NCBI GenBank assembly: GCA_934045075.1 | Contig: OW203723.1 | Coordinates: 1,560,045-1,624,044, forward strand | DNA from: Yponomeuta sedellus | Taxonomy: Eukaryota; Arthropoda; Insecta; Lepidoptera; Yponomeutidae | Direction of reading: 5' to 3' | Length of the DNA: 64,000 nucleotides | Shown here: piece by piece, positions 20,019 through 29,956 of the stretch | Position numbering within the stretch: the first letter of the stretch is position 1 | Layout of the letters: each line of letters opens with the position of its first letter | Position numbers and translations under genes: made by a program | Notes under the pieces: model-generated | Told to the model about the DNA's origin: nothing | The model's input: only the letters and a program-made list of their open reading frames with translations | The model's database searches: none

Positions 20019-20439
20019 GATTATACTATTTTTATTTTTAATGCACTAACCCGTGCTAAGGAACAAATTTAAAAACCTATTTAGAGGCTAAAAATTTCAC
20101 CCACCCGGTTTCGAACCCGCAACCTCTGGCTATCCGTTTGTTCCTAAGCACGGGTTAGTGCATTAAAAATAAAAATAGTATAATCATGTGGGTACAGTGA
20201 TATCGTTCCGATGTAAAACCTAACTGCAAAGTAGGTAGTCAGGCTGTAAGTGATGCAATTTGCTTAAGTCAGATGTCGCTGCCTGTACGTAATACAGAGA
20301 ATATTGTAATGAGGTTCGAAATTTCACTGATGCCGTGAGTCGCCCATTGGCTCAATTGGTAGAGCGCTGGCACGGATAGCCAGAGGTTGCGGGTTCGAAT
20401 CCCGGCATGGGTGAAATTTTTAGCCTCTAAATAGGTTTT
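20019..20439. mobile_element. T308 insertion E: inverted fragment plus one full unit
   Basis: It is flanked by TAAAAGTCTACAA (20006-20018 and 20440-20452). The left 118 bp are minus-oriented from the 3' terminus ATTATACTATTTTT into the tRNA-like head, stopping at GGCTATCCG (about 20136). The sequence then switches to plus orientation at TTTGTTCCTAAGC. It runs through a complete unit, with head at about 20343-20414, to the terminus GGTTTTT. The same outer ends are used as in insertions A, B, C, G and H. Confidence 0.85.
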
Positions 20440-20452
20440 TAAAAGTCTACAA

Positions 20453-20940
20453 TGTAAAACATAATTATTAAAAGTAAAATAGCAGCATAAGTGACCATTG
20501 TTACTATTTGGGCATTGCCTAAAATGAATAAATCCATGCATACTTTACATTGGTGATCACCTGAACCCTTTTTCATTCGCTTACGTACACTTTTTTTTTT
20601 AAATAATGGAGATAGAAAGGACATTTGATTTTTTTACTACATATTCATGAAACCCTATTAACACACAACGCCGAGAATAGTAGCTTGAAATATTAGTTAC
20701 TTATCAAGCTTAATGCGCACATGGTTCCATTTTTTCTCAACGCCACGGTCACAGTAGCGGTAGAAGCAGGAGTTTTCCATATGAAAATTATCCGTCAGCC
20801 TAGAGTCAGATTTAAAGACGTGCAGTGTAGCTCGCGCCAACCACCGCGCCTATGGGAGACCGTTGTGCATTTTACAATCTACTTGCACGTTCACGGAACT
20901 GTTGCAAAAGGTTGCAGACCATGAAGAGCGCCGACCATGG
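20453..20940. other. Intergenic sequence without recognised features
   Basis: No supported gene. Short open frames (for example 20721-20924) show no domain. Confidence 0.35.
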
Positions 20941-21075
20941 ATATCGAAAGCTGGCTGAAATGAAATGAGACGGTTTTATTCAAAGTAGCGCAGAAACTGC
21001 GGCTTAATGAACGTTCCAATTCAAACTAGGTGTCCATTACAAAATCATTCATAGATCATTTTGGAGAAAAAATGT
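20941..21075 (-). repeat. LINE 3' end fragment, minus strand
   Basis: Reverse complement of the 6481-6582 type: TGAAATGAAATGAG tail, GGTTTTATTC polyadenylation-like signal, then the shared AAACTAGGTGTCCATTACAA block. 5'-truncated. Confidence 0.55.
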
Positions 21076-21329
21076 ATGAAGAAGAGGCTGTTAGGAGTGA
21101 TCAACAGGATATTTTTACATGTAGCCTATAAACGACCCACTGCAGGCTTAGAGTAGGTACCAAGTAGTACTTTATAATCTAAGACTGCAGGGGACAGGTC
21201 AGAGACAGAGAGTAGGCTTAATTACCTCGCGCGCCCACTTTCAATTTCAAGCTTCTTAAATTTTATGCTACTGTTTTGTTGGCATGATTATGAAATGCTG
21301 TTACCGTTTTAAGTATTCGTCGTCGTCGT
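21076..21329. other. Spacer
   Basis: No gene or repeat recognised. Confidence 0.3.
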
Positions 21330-21705
21330 CGTCAGGCTATACTAGTCGACTGCAGGACATAGCCCTCCCCTGCATCTGCCTAACCTTCCTGTGATGCAGT
21401 CACGGGAAGGTTAGGCCATACTCCACCAAGGGGGCCAAGTCCGGGTTGTCGGAGGATTGTAAGAAAGTGGCAGGCCTTACTGTCAGAAGTTATCAAGCCG
21501 CCCATAAGGCCTCTGACATGGCTTAACGACTGCCATTACATGTCAGCCGGCACCAACGGATTAACGTGCCTTGCGAAGCACGGAAGCGCTCGGAAAAAAG
21601 CCACTAGCGGTAGTCACGGGACGGTCACCCATCCTGCTCCTGACCGCGCCTGTTGCAGCGTAACCAACTGATTGATTCCAATTCCGACTAGCCACGAGGG
21701 CTTGT
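21330..21705 (-). mobile_element. RTE tail abutting a minus-strand 5S-derived SINE
   Basis: Bases 21330-21375 carry a GTCGTC tail followed by a CAGGACATAGCCCTCCCCT signature of RTE-like 3' ends. They are joined to a reversed 5S SINE at 21376-21705, whose head is at the right (CTGACCGCGCCTG, GACTAGCCACGAG). The SINE body is nearly complete. The head contains the 5S C-box in reverse (CGGTCACCCATCC). Confidence 0.75.
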
Positions 21706-21905
21706 CTGCGGTAAAATATGTAAAATTCGCTCCGTTTTTGTAAGATCCGTGCATTTGTGATGTTATAATAGCAATACTACTCCCTAACGTGAAGGAAAAC
21801 TTCGTGAGGAAACGTCAATCCTAAGCGCTTGAAATTGCCAATCCGCGATGGCCTCTCTCTCTAAGAGAAGGCCTTTGCCTTACAGTCGGACATATATAAA
21901 CATAA
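21706..21905 (+). repeat. SINE 3' fragment of the CAATCCGCGATGG type
   Basis: Bases 21770-21905 contain GTGAGGAAACGTCAATCC, GCCAATCCGCGATGG and CTAAGAGAAGGCCTTTGCC. The same body occurs around 27160-27300, 29640-29830, 31785-31950 and 37800-37915. Members usually end in a CAGTGGGACGT block. This copy has lost both ends. Confidence 0.6.
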
Positions 21906-22724
21906 ATACTTAACGGAGCTATTAGCTGTGCTTTAATTACGTGTACCCTGCTAAAAGCGACGTCTCAAAGGGACTGCAGAGTGCAGTGCTAATTTGTTTG
22001 TGAGAATATTAATGCCTCAAAGGGAAGATGGCCTTGTTGTGAGATTGTATCGGGACTATTTATACGCCGTGAAGTCTTATTTTCTTTTTCTAGCTGGTTG
22101 GCGAACTTCCGTGTTTCCGTCCAGACGTTGAATACATTTATACGACGCTTGTTACCAAGGCAACGCAATAAACGTCTTTGAGTTTGGCTTGAAAATTGGT
22201 TATGTAACGGTAAAATATTATCCCACGGGAACGCATTACCGGGATATCGAGTAGGTATCTTAAGTGTCATGTGTCAATTCAGATCTTTGTTTATCTGTAC
22301 GCTAAGTTTCATGTAATTCCGTTCAGCTGTTATTTAGTGATTTTGTAATAAAACTTCAAAAATCTTCGCAAACTTTCACATTTAACTATAATATTATAGC
22401 GGGATTTTCACTTATTAAGGGAAATAAATATAATACAGTAGTAAAATTATGAATTAAATTTCTTAATTATTTAAAGTGTTACGTAATTCTACCACCAGCA
22501 CCGGCAAACACATATTAAGTGAATTGGACCTTAACATCAATATGTTCCTGTGCCTTTTAGACATTGCCTTAAACCGAGCACGCGTCCCATAAGGAGCCAC
22601 TTGCACAAGCCCGTAAATCATGATTTAAAACCATTTAAAGCTGATCCTCCGTACAAAATTCTATCAAAATTTTACTGAAACTCGATTTAAGGCAACTGCG
22701 CAAACGGCCCTAAGAAGCCAAAAT
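21906..22724. other. Intergenic sequence without recognised features
   Basis: Ordinary AT-rich sequence. The 93-codon minus-strand frame at 21989-22270 has no domain. No repeat ends seen. Confidence 0.4.
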
Positions 22725-22918
22725 TCTATCTTTCAATAATATAAAAATGAATCGCTGAATATGTTGGTAAGCGCAAATCTTGAGAGCAGCTGAACCGATT
22801 TCGCTGATTCTTTTTTAGAATATTCCCTGAGGTACGAGGATGGTTCTTACGGAGAGAAAAATAAAAAAAATATAAAGAATCGACTGTTAGGTGGTATGAA
22901 GTTCGCTGGGTCAGCTAG
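22725..22918 (+). mobile_element. Non-autonomous Helitron-like element
   Basis: It begins TCTATCTTTC and includes AAAATGAATCGCTGAATATG. The 3' end is GAAGTTCGCTGGGTCAGCTAG, preceded by a small hairpin-capable segment, terminating in CTAG followed by T. A TC start, CTRR end and no target-site duplication are Helitron features. Relatives are at 38097-38276, 52583-52768 and 63410-63470. No Rep/helicase is encoded here. Confidence 0.65.
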
Positions 22919-23205
22919 TACTATATAAAGGAGATAATAAAGTAATAGAAAAGTATATTCTTTCAGCGAAGGTTGATCTCCTTGAACTTTCGGAAGCACA
23001 ACACATTATTGACTCTTCCGAAATAAATGAAGTAAGTTAATCCGGTGTCAAATTAATACCAAAATATCTTGTTGGATATTCGTATATAAGTAGAATTTTT
23101 ATGTACTTACAATAAATTTGTGTTCTCTGTCTTTCTATCTGTATGTGTGTCTGTGGGTTAGCTGGAAGAAAATACTATTTTGTATTAAGCTCGCTTGTGT
23201 GCTAA
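22919..23205. other. Spacer with LINE-tail-like sequence
   Basis: Bases 23155-23205 (AGCTGGAAGAAAATAC...) match, in reverse, the LINE tail at 27303-27375. The following microsatellite may therefore be its simple-repeat tail. No gene. Confidence 0.35.
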
Positions 23206-23297
23206 TTCCATCCATCCATCCATCCGACCGTCCGTCCGTCCGTCCGTCCGTCCATCCATCCAAACCATCCATCCATCCATTCGTCCATCCATCCAAA
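23206..23297. repeat. CCAT/CCGT tetranucleotide microsatellite
   Basis: Tandem CCAT units, a run of CCGT, then CCAT again, with an interruption AAACC. A near twin with the same CCAT-to-CCGT-to-CCAT order lies at 60454-60516. Confidence 0.9.
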
Positions 23298-24015
23298 GAT
23301 GCGATAAGTATACGTTCAGTATTGTTTTGGATGAAAGCTGACGATTTTATTTCTATTAGAGATTATAGTTTTTATTTATACAGGTTAGTTTTATGCTTTT
23401 GCTGGCAAACATCTTGATAAAAACGCGTTGCAAAAGGAAAAACCACAATGACAATCCTCTCCCGGTACACCTTCAGTCCGTCCAAGCGCCAAAAATCAAC
23501 TGCCACGCATTGTTCAAGATGTTTGCGGGTTTCTATACGTACCTAGGTTGAACGAAATTATTTTTTATTTGTCAATGCGACCCGTTCATTCTCAAGCCTC
23601 ACAACATTACCATAAACAATAAAGCAAGGCACAGGAAAACGGCGTTTTGTCTCCACATGGCCAAAAGCAGCAGTGTAAAACAGTTGCCCATCAACACGGC
23701 CTTAGCGAAGCCCCAAAACGAAAGTGGTCATAAAAATGAACGATGACGGTCAAGAATTCCACCTTCAGGTAGAAAACCACCAGCCCACCTGGACCTGCTA
23801 CCCCCCTCTTCGCCTCCGCAAAAGCGACATCACAGGAGCAGACATCAAAAGGACGGGAGGCCAAGATTGAGTGGTTATGTATGATTTGCCATTTCTTAGA
23901 TAGGCTCACGAAATGTGAAGATGTATAACAGGCCGTTATCGCAGATGATGTGTGGATACTTTCGAAATGCCTTCTAATGTAGTGGAATGGCTTGATTTTT
24001 TTGTTGTTTTCCTAC
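23298..24015. other. Intergenic sequence without recognised features
   Basis: No gene supported. The small frame at 23691-23909 has no recognisable domain. Confidence 0.35.
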
Positions 24016-24250
24016 GCACCCTTTTTGGGGTTCCGCGCCTCGAAAGGGAAAACGGAAACCTTATAGGATCACTTTGTCATCTGTCCGTCTTTTCTTCTAG
24101 ATGGCGGATGTGTGTGTAAATGACACTATGCCTATTGCTATAGCGTGTCATTGTAAGTGTCACTTTCATATTTATTTGCAACCTTTTTAGGGTACTGTAC
24201 ATCAAAAGAAAAAACGGAACCATTATCATTTTGTTGTCTGTGTGGTATGG
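24016..24250. repeat. Two partial copies of a GGGTTCCG...AACGGAACC interspersed repeat
   Basis: TTTTTGGGGTTCCGCGCCTC, AAACGGAAACC and CACTTTGTCATCTGTCCGTC at 24018-24095 are echoed by a shorter version at 24185-24245. This is a common repeat type in moth and butterfly genomes as I remember it. A possible opposite end (TACGGAACCCTGTGGGCG ... CTTGGTCGG) lies at 25540-25600. Confidence 0.5.
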
Positions 24251-24291
24251 AGTTAAAATTAAAACCTCATACTCAAGTTGAAGCCCTCTAA

Positions 24292-24426
24292 GGACGCCCT
24301 CCGACTAGGAGCGATGACGATCTGCGAAAAACTGCAGGCGGATGCTGGATGCGGCAAGCTGAAAACAGGGCGCTATGGTGCTCATTAGGGGAGGGCTATA
24401 TCCAGCAGTGGAGTGGTATTGCCTGA
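24292..24426 (+). pseudogene. RTE-type LINE ORF C-terminus
   Basis: A frame of 44 codons reads GRPPTRSDDDLRKTAG ... MRQAENRAL ... GYIQQW and ends in a normal stop. This is the conserved end of RTE-clade ORFs. A closely related fragment is at 33661-33828. The rest of the element is missing. A GATGACGACGAC-type tail follows. Confidence 0.7.
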
Positions 24427-24973
24427 TGACGACGACTCAAGTTTATGAGCCCCTAAAGGTGAAGAAAAATCAAACTTCTACAACGTACAAAAAAGATACG
24501 GCCGTTAATGCCGCAAAAAACTTAAATTTCATCACTGAAGGAAATCAAAATGTATAAGGCACTTACGTTGATCTAAAACTATAATAATAGAATAATAATA
24601 GAATAATTTATTTAAATAAGGTTGCATGCATAACATAAAGTTTACAAATGCTTAAATTAAAGAGGTAGGTACATGAATGCAACATAAAGGCTGTTGAAAA
24701 GTTTAGAAGTAACGGTGGTCCCCACACTAGGCCTAGCCTGTATCGTGGGGGCCGAGAAACGATTACTACAATTACGTTTTTCAACCGATGACATTCAATA
24801 ACTTATTTGACAAATACTGAACATGTAAGTGATTTACTAAAATGTTAAATAAATTGTAGGTACTAATGAAAACTTTCAAGTCAGAAAAGTTTTAAACATT
24901 TTAAAAATAAAACTAATAATAAGTGGGAACAAACATAATATTTTTTATGCAAGCAAGCAAACATGTGTGTGTG

Positions 24974-25007
<34 letters not shown>

Positions 25008-25038
25008 TGTATGTGTGTGTGTGTTGTGGGACTAAGCA
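24427..25038 (-). repeat. LINE 3' UTR region and GT microsatellite
   Basis: Downstream (on the minus strand) of the LINE ORF fragment at 25039-25332. Bases 24964-25024 are a (GT)n tract with a few GA/GTAT interruptions. Bases 24595-24770 contain TTTATTTAAATAAGGTTGCATGCATAAC and a CCCCACACTAGGCCTAGCC block typical of LINE 3' UTRs. Confidence 0.5.
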
Positions 25039-25332
25039 TCATTTTAGTGTTGATAAAAGTTGCTCAGAAGTGACGTAGTTTAGTTTGAGGAGATGCTCTG
25101 TCACTATCTTCTTGGTTTTTTTTGTCGTCGCTTTCACGATATCACACGCCCGGACTATTCTGTTATAAACTAAAGGCGCCGAAAAATTAGCAAATCGTTG
25201 AGCAAAAGTGGTTCTCACCCTAGTTAAAGGAATTGCAAATCTTCTTTTTGTGATAAGACGTGTGTATTCGGGGGAATTAGTCACTGCTTTGTGAGTACTT
25301 AGGACGAGACTCAGTATAAACAATTTTGGCAA
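25039..25332 (-). pseudogene. Jockey/CR1-like LINE ORF2 C-terminal fragment
   Basis: A 97-residue minus-strand frame with a conserved C-terminal LINE pattern: TRLITKRRFAIPLTRVRTTF, then FAQRFANFSAPLVYNRIV, then a lysine-rich end. The amino-terminal endonuclease and reverse transcriptase are absent. Translation starts inside the domain, so the ATG is not meaningful. Confidence 0.65.
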
Positions 25333-25968
25333 TTAATATTGCCTTATTCTACAAGTAATCTTAAGTTAAAAGATTGTATAGTTGCGTATTGGTAATGAAC
25401 GCTTACAATTTCAATTTCTGTAAAATATAAAAATTATAATCTCGAAATCTTGGAAGTTTGATAAGAGCGCGGAAAAAACTGCGAGACTTGCTTCCTGAAT
25501 TATTTGTAGTACCTACTTCCATAAATATTTACAAATTTATACGGAACCCTGTGGGCGAGACCCAGTGGCGCTTGGTCGGTGTTTTTATTGTTTTTTTTTT
25601 ACATTTTTCATCTACCTGAAATACCTAAAATAAAACATTCGCGGCTTTCGAAAACTTTTATTTTTGAATCACGAGAGCTACTTCCGGCGTCTCGATCGTT
25701 TACCGACTGCTAAGAGATTGTTGACTGTTGCTTTATTAGTATGCCCTTTGGACAACTGATTTAACACGCAATTTTAACAGTTGTCAGTCGTTTTTTTTTC
25801 TTTGGCCAACTAGCAGCTGCTAACAGCCAATTAACAATTTAAAATTAACTAGTATGTCCTTTAGACACGACAAAATGTGATTTGAAATAGATACAAAAAG
25901 CTGTGGTCTTGTTTTCAAACTAGGAGCCGTATTAACAGGTTCTTTCTCCTTTAAAATGACAATCACGT
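25333..25968. other. Intergenic sequence with one repeat end
   Basis: No gene. Bases 25540-25600 look like an end of the GGAACC repeat described at 24016. The rest is unassigned AT-rich sequence. Confidence 0.35.
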
Positions 25969-26053
25969 CACGTCACGTCACGTCACGTCACGTCACGTCA
26001 CGTCACGTAACGTCACGTCACGTCACGTCACGTCACGTCACGTCACGTCACAT
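25969..26053. repeat. CGTCA pentamer microsatellite
   Basis: About sixteen tandem CGTCA units, one reading CGTAA, decaying into CATCACAT at the right. Pentamer repeats elsewhere in this window are LINE or SINE tails, so this may be the tail of a lost element. Confidence 0.9.
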
Positions 26054-26123
26054 CACATTATATCACACTTTGTATATGACACTAATATATTTTTATTATT
26101 ATTTGACTTTTTAGTATCATAAA

Positions 26124-26331
26124 GGCGAAAATTTGTGAGTGTGTATGTTTGTTACTTTTTCACGTCTAAACGGCAAGAGCGGTTTTAATAAAATTTGGTA
26201 TGGAGTTAGCCGACACGTTGGATTAACTCATAGGCTACGTTTTACTGCGGAAAAATATTATTTCCATTAAAATCACTTCAGCCGTTTAGACGTCAAGAAG
26301 TAACAAACATACACATTCACAAACTTTCGCC
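26124..26331. mobile_element. MITE, 208 bp, with 51-bp terminal inverted repeats
   Basis: The left arm begins GGCGAAAATTTGTGAGTGTG and the right arm ends CACATTCACAAACTTTCGCC. The two are inverted copies over about 51 bp with a few mismatches (26124-26174, 26281-26331). No coding capacity. The target-site duplication is unclear. Confidence 0.7.
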
Positions 26332-26847
26332 AGGATAACAAATTGTGTTGTGTAAAAAATAATAGTTATTACCTATTATTATTATTTACGGCAGTGTAAT
26401 CAATCCCACGATCTGTGTTGACCAAGGGTATTTCTGCTGAACTAACTGTGCAATCAGGTATTACAGAAGGCTTTTCTTGAAAGTGAAATTATTTAGTGTC
26501 AGTCAACATGTTACTTATTTCAAAGTCAATATCTCATACGAAACGTGGTTAGAAGGCCAGTGCCAATGAAAGTTACCGCTTTCCATTTATTAGCACTTAT
26601 TTAACACGCGTAGGAAGGTCCGATAATAATCCGAGGCGAGCCTTCAAGTGTTCAAAATGCTGGCTGAAATCTCATACCGTCATAGTCTTTTAGAGAAAAA
26701 ACAGTTCGGAATTTGAAATATTTTTTTTTTCATATAGTGTGCTGTTGAAAAAGGAACAAGAGAAAAAGAACAAAAAAGTACCTTCATGCATAAAAAGTTA
26801 TTGGCTGGAAAGTATTAACACAGTTTAAAAAGTTCCCTCGCGAAAAA
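26332..26847. other. Upstream region of the Osiris-like gene
   Basis: No repeat recognised in most of it. The last about 100 bp should include the 5' UTR. No convincing TATA box or initiator can be assigned. Confidence 0.35.
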
Positions 26848-28496
26848 ATGCCTATCAAAAAGCGCGCCGAAATAATGGAAGTTTTAATAATATTTTCTCT
26901 CGCTTTAATAACTTTGTGCGACGCCTCGGGTTTTGATGCGAATGTGGAGGAATCTCGCGGGAAGAAAAAAAAGAAAATTGGTTTACTGGGTAAGTTGAAA
27001 ACATAAATACAATTTTACTCAGTAGGTAAGATTTATTCTAATTACGATTTACTTAGGAAGTTAAGTTTTTTATTTACATTACTGGTGTGACTAAAGTAAA
27101 TATATTGACAGGAACTATTTCGTTTGTTTAATTTTTATAAGTTATGTTCATTTGTGAAGTTATAGTAGCAAAACCACTCGGAAAACATCGTGAGTAAACC
27201 CTAGTGACTGAGGTTTTCAAATACCTCATTGAAATGCCAATCCGCGGTGGACACGCGTGGTAATTAAGCCCATACTCTCTCTTAGAGAGAATTACATTAG
27301 AAAATTCTTTATTGCACAATAAGCATATTTGTACAAAGGCGAGCTTAATACTAATGAGTATTTTCTTCCAGCTAACCTTGGGTTATGTGGATAGTAGTGC
27401 GGGTAGTGCCCGGAGAGAGGTATAGTAAATAAATTATCGCATCATATAAGTTAAAAAAAAAACTTATCAGGCCTGTGCCCTGCAGTGGGACGTTTATAGG
27501 CTACATATGTATTAGGTTCATCCATCCAAAGGTTGTCTGGAAGAGATCACTTTTAGTGATAAGGTACTCTCCGCCGTCCGTACTCTAAAGCTGCGTTGAC
27601 ACTATCAAAGTATGCTTGGACAAAGTAGATTTGACGGCTGTTTGGACGCTACTTTGATCATGGCAACACCTATCAAAGCGCACTTGGAAGACGGCGTCGA
27701 ATCAAAGTGGACTTGGACCGCGTTCAACTTTTCCAAGCCTACTTGGATGTTAGTTGATAAATCAAAATGGCGTCAACTGCAAAAACGGTGGCACTTCGCA
27801 AAATCTTCGATATTGACTGCTCAAAGAATGAAGAAAATTATCAAAGTGAACTATGTTAGTGTCAATAGGTATCAAAGTGAACTTTGAACAAAGCTACTTT
27901 GTCAAATCTACTTTGTCCAAGCATACATTGATAGTGTTAACGCAGCTTTAGGTTAAGAAATATCTGTGTAATCTTAATTTTTATGTACAATAAAGTGTTC
28001 TCTATATATCTATCTACATAAAATGTGAGGTGTGTCTGGACCGCCCATCGCCACCGCTCCTGCAACAACGTTGGTGAGTTTCATCCTTGAGGCCAAGACT
28101 TCCCACGTTCCTGACACGCCTCCTACCCTCAGACCCTTACTAATTAAAACATTTTTTTAGAATTGTAACTCACCCAGCCACTGCTTCTTTCCAGTATTCT
28201 TCGCCGACATAGTCCTGAAGAAGATCTTCATCTTCAAAATAGTCTACGCCATCATATTCGGGATCCTCATCCACAAAGCCGGCTACTTCCTGAGTTGGTT
28301 CATCACCTACCTCATCAAGCAGAAGAAGGAGGCCCCAGTGGAACACTATCCTTCCCATCATCACGAATATGGACCTCCTCACGACTATTCCAGCTATGGG
28401 CCGTACAAGAGAACTTACGAGAAGCCAAAACAGGAATATTTCAGCGCCTCTAGTAATAATTATGTGTCGCCCTACTCTTATTATACAAGGAGTTAG
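26848..28496 (+). CDS. Two-exon small secretory-pathway protein, Osiris/DUF1676-like
   Basis: CDS is 26848-26989 joined to 28195-28496: 444 nt, 147 residues. The donor is G|GTAAGTTG and the acceptor TTCTTTCCAG|TATTC; both leave phase 1 and the joined codon reads Val. Exon 1 encodes a signal peptide (EVLIIFSLALITLCDAS), possibly from Met10 rather than Met1, then an RGKKKKK basic run. Exon 2 gives a long hydrophobic region (residues about 48-90) and a His/Tyr-rich tail ending SPYSYYTRS. The order signal peptide, Lys run, hydrophobic core, Tyr-rich tail resembles Osiris proteins of insect cuticle-producing epidermis. It is short and lacks the usual cysteine pair and the AQxLAY motif. AATAAA at 28498-28503 overlaps the end. 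This is the only host gene that I can support. Confidence 0.6.
26990..28194 (+). other. Intron of the Osiris-like gene, filled with repeats
   Basis: A 1205-bp GT-AG intron. It contains SINE body sequence (27160-27300, ATGCCAATCCGCGGTGG), a LINE tail (27303-27375), a SINE 3' end (27465-27530, CCTGCAGTGGGACGTTTATAGG), a LINE 3' end (27537-27585 continuing at 27951-28012) and, splitting that LINE end, a MITE. Confidence 0.6.
27588..27948. mobile_element. TA-flanked MITE, 361 bp, inside a LINE tail
   Basis: Inverted repeats of about 49 bp begin AAGCTGCGTTGACACTATCA and are flanked by TA. The interrupted LINE tail can be reconstructed by comparison with 29883-29900, which supports insertion at a TA. 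The interior has recurrent ATCAAAGTGGACTT-like words (near 27674, 27703, 27842, 27868) besides those in the TIRs, which may be transposase-binding repeats. A 91-codon frame across it is fortuitous. Confidence 0.75.
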
Positions 28497-28497
28497 T

Positions 28498-28503
28498 AAT
28501 AAA
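28498..28503 (+). terminator. Polyadenylation signal AATAAA of the Osiris-like gene
   Basis: AATAAA begins two bases after the TAG stop, making a very short 3' UTR likely unless other signals downstream (AAATAAAC near 28645) are used. Confidence 0.5.
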
Positions 28504-29183
28504 ATATAATGATTCCGTTTATTCCAACGTAAAGTATTAACATTCTGCTAGCTGAATGTCAATGTATTGAATTGAAATTTTTTTTTTCACTTAAAAACAC
28601 AGTACAATGACAGAATACAATGTACAGGATTATTAATTTTAGATTAAAAATAAACATGCAAGGAATGTCGGTGCACCGCGTTTGTGAAAGGACCCGACTC
28701 AGCATTTGTCACAAAAGGAATACCTTCTGCAACGCTGGTATTCTGTCGGCACCTAATATGTAAAACAAGTAAGAATCAAAAGACACAATAGATAGTTATA
28801 AAAAATAATAAATAAGTAAATAATATATACAATAATAAATATATATATATGTAAATTTCTAATTATATAAGTATATATTTTTTATATATAATATAATAAA
28901 TTAAAAGTTTAAATATCCTATGACAGTTACTGTAATTATTTTATTTATACATAACAAGCTATTATGCCTCAAGCCTTCGGTATTGTAGTGGAGAAAAAGG
29001 CAGCGGGAAAAAAACTTCACTCTGACTATCTTTTCTAAAGTCATCTTAAAATAAGATAAGAATATTCTTTATTGTACACTGGACAAACAACAAATACAAA
29101 ACAATTGCAAATATACATAGTTTAATTGGCGGCCTTATTGCTAAAAGCAATACAAAAATACATCTTTAATGAAAATTAAATTT
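28504..29183. repeat. AT-rich region with two LINE-tail fragments
   Basis: Bases 28555-28760 share CGACTCAGCATTTGT...GGTATTCTGTCGGCACC with 38760-38835, defining a repeated minus-strand LINE 3' region. Bases 28790-28920 are very AT-rich. Bases 29049-29150 (AAGAATATTCTTTATTGTACA...) are another minus-strand LINE tail. No gene seen. Confidence 0.45.
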
Positions 29184-29545
29184 ATTGTTGTTAGAACATG
29201 GGGTACATTAAGCAGTGTTGTTGCTTTATTTAGTCACCAGTTTCTATATTTTCAGGTGCATATACGTTTGTTTACTTAAAGCTGTAACGGTGCGATATCT
29301 ATCATTTTGAAATATTTAAATTACGTCACACATTATTCGATTTCCCTCATTTTTCATCATTACTACTTTACCCTTCGACAAGATCTGACTATTTTACCTG
29401 CTTATCCGTTTTTATCCAGTTTTTCTGTTTTATTATAAAATATCTATCTACAAATAAAACAACACCTGAAGTCGTTTCAATTCTTATTATTTGTAAAGGA
29501 CATACAACGTTCCACTGGCGCCCAACGTGGGGCGCCCCACGTTGT
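29184..29545 (+). mobile_element. Solo LTR plus tRNA-Lys primer-binding site (LTR retrotransposon remnant)
   Basis: TGGCGCCCAACGTGGGGC at 29516-29533 is the complement of the 3' end of insect tRNA-Lys(CTT), the standard primer-binding site of several gypsy-group elements. The preceding about 320 bp could be an LTR: it starts near TGTTAGAACATGGGG (29187) and has AATAAA at about 29454-29459 before its end. The internal region is lost after about 29545. No gag or pol is present. Confidence 0.5.
29523..29544. repeat. 22-bp perfect palindrome overlapping the primer-binding site
   Basis: CAACGTGGGGC followed directly by GCCCCACGTTG, with no loop. It converts the tRNA-Lys complement into a self-complementary duplex. 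Confidence 0.9.
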
Positions 29546-29639
29546 ACCTAAAAACGTAGTATTAAGATTTTTTTTGGAACTATTCTTGAAACTTTAATCT
29601 TCGATGATCTACCATCACATCACATTTATATTCTTAATT

Positions 29640-29935
29640 TATGTAGCCAAGAGAGTATATGGGATAATTTACCACGTGTGCCCACCGTGGATTTAAAATT
29701 TCAAGCTGTGAGGTAGTCAAACACCTCTCAGATTTCCTCACGATGTTTTCCTTCACAGTTAGCGAGCGCAGTTCCTTCGTGTCATTGACATTGATGTACG
29801 TTATCTTTGTAATTTCTTCCGTAGATAGATAGATAGAGAACACTTTATTGTACATAAAAATGGAAATTACATAGATATTTCTTAACCTAAGAGTACAGAC
29901 GGCGGCCTTATCACTAAACCTCTTCCAGACAACCA
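29640..29935 (-). repeat. SINE body and LINE tail, minus strand
   Basis: Bases 29640-29830 are the reverse of the SINE segment at 31785-31950 (GTGAGGAAATCT, ACATCAATGTC). Bases 29831-29935 are a LINE 3' tail (AGAACACTTTATTGTACAT ... TTTCTTAACC ... GGCGGCC). Both are truncated. Confidence 0.6.
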
Positions 29936-29956
29936 AAATGTCCAGTCTAGGACAGA

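Noticed and set aside
28170..28382. Minus-strand 70-codon acidic frame
   Set aside because: It is the antisense shadow of exon 2 of the Osiris-like gene, whose splice sites and phase agree on the plus strand.
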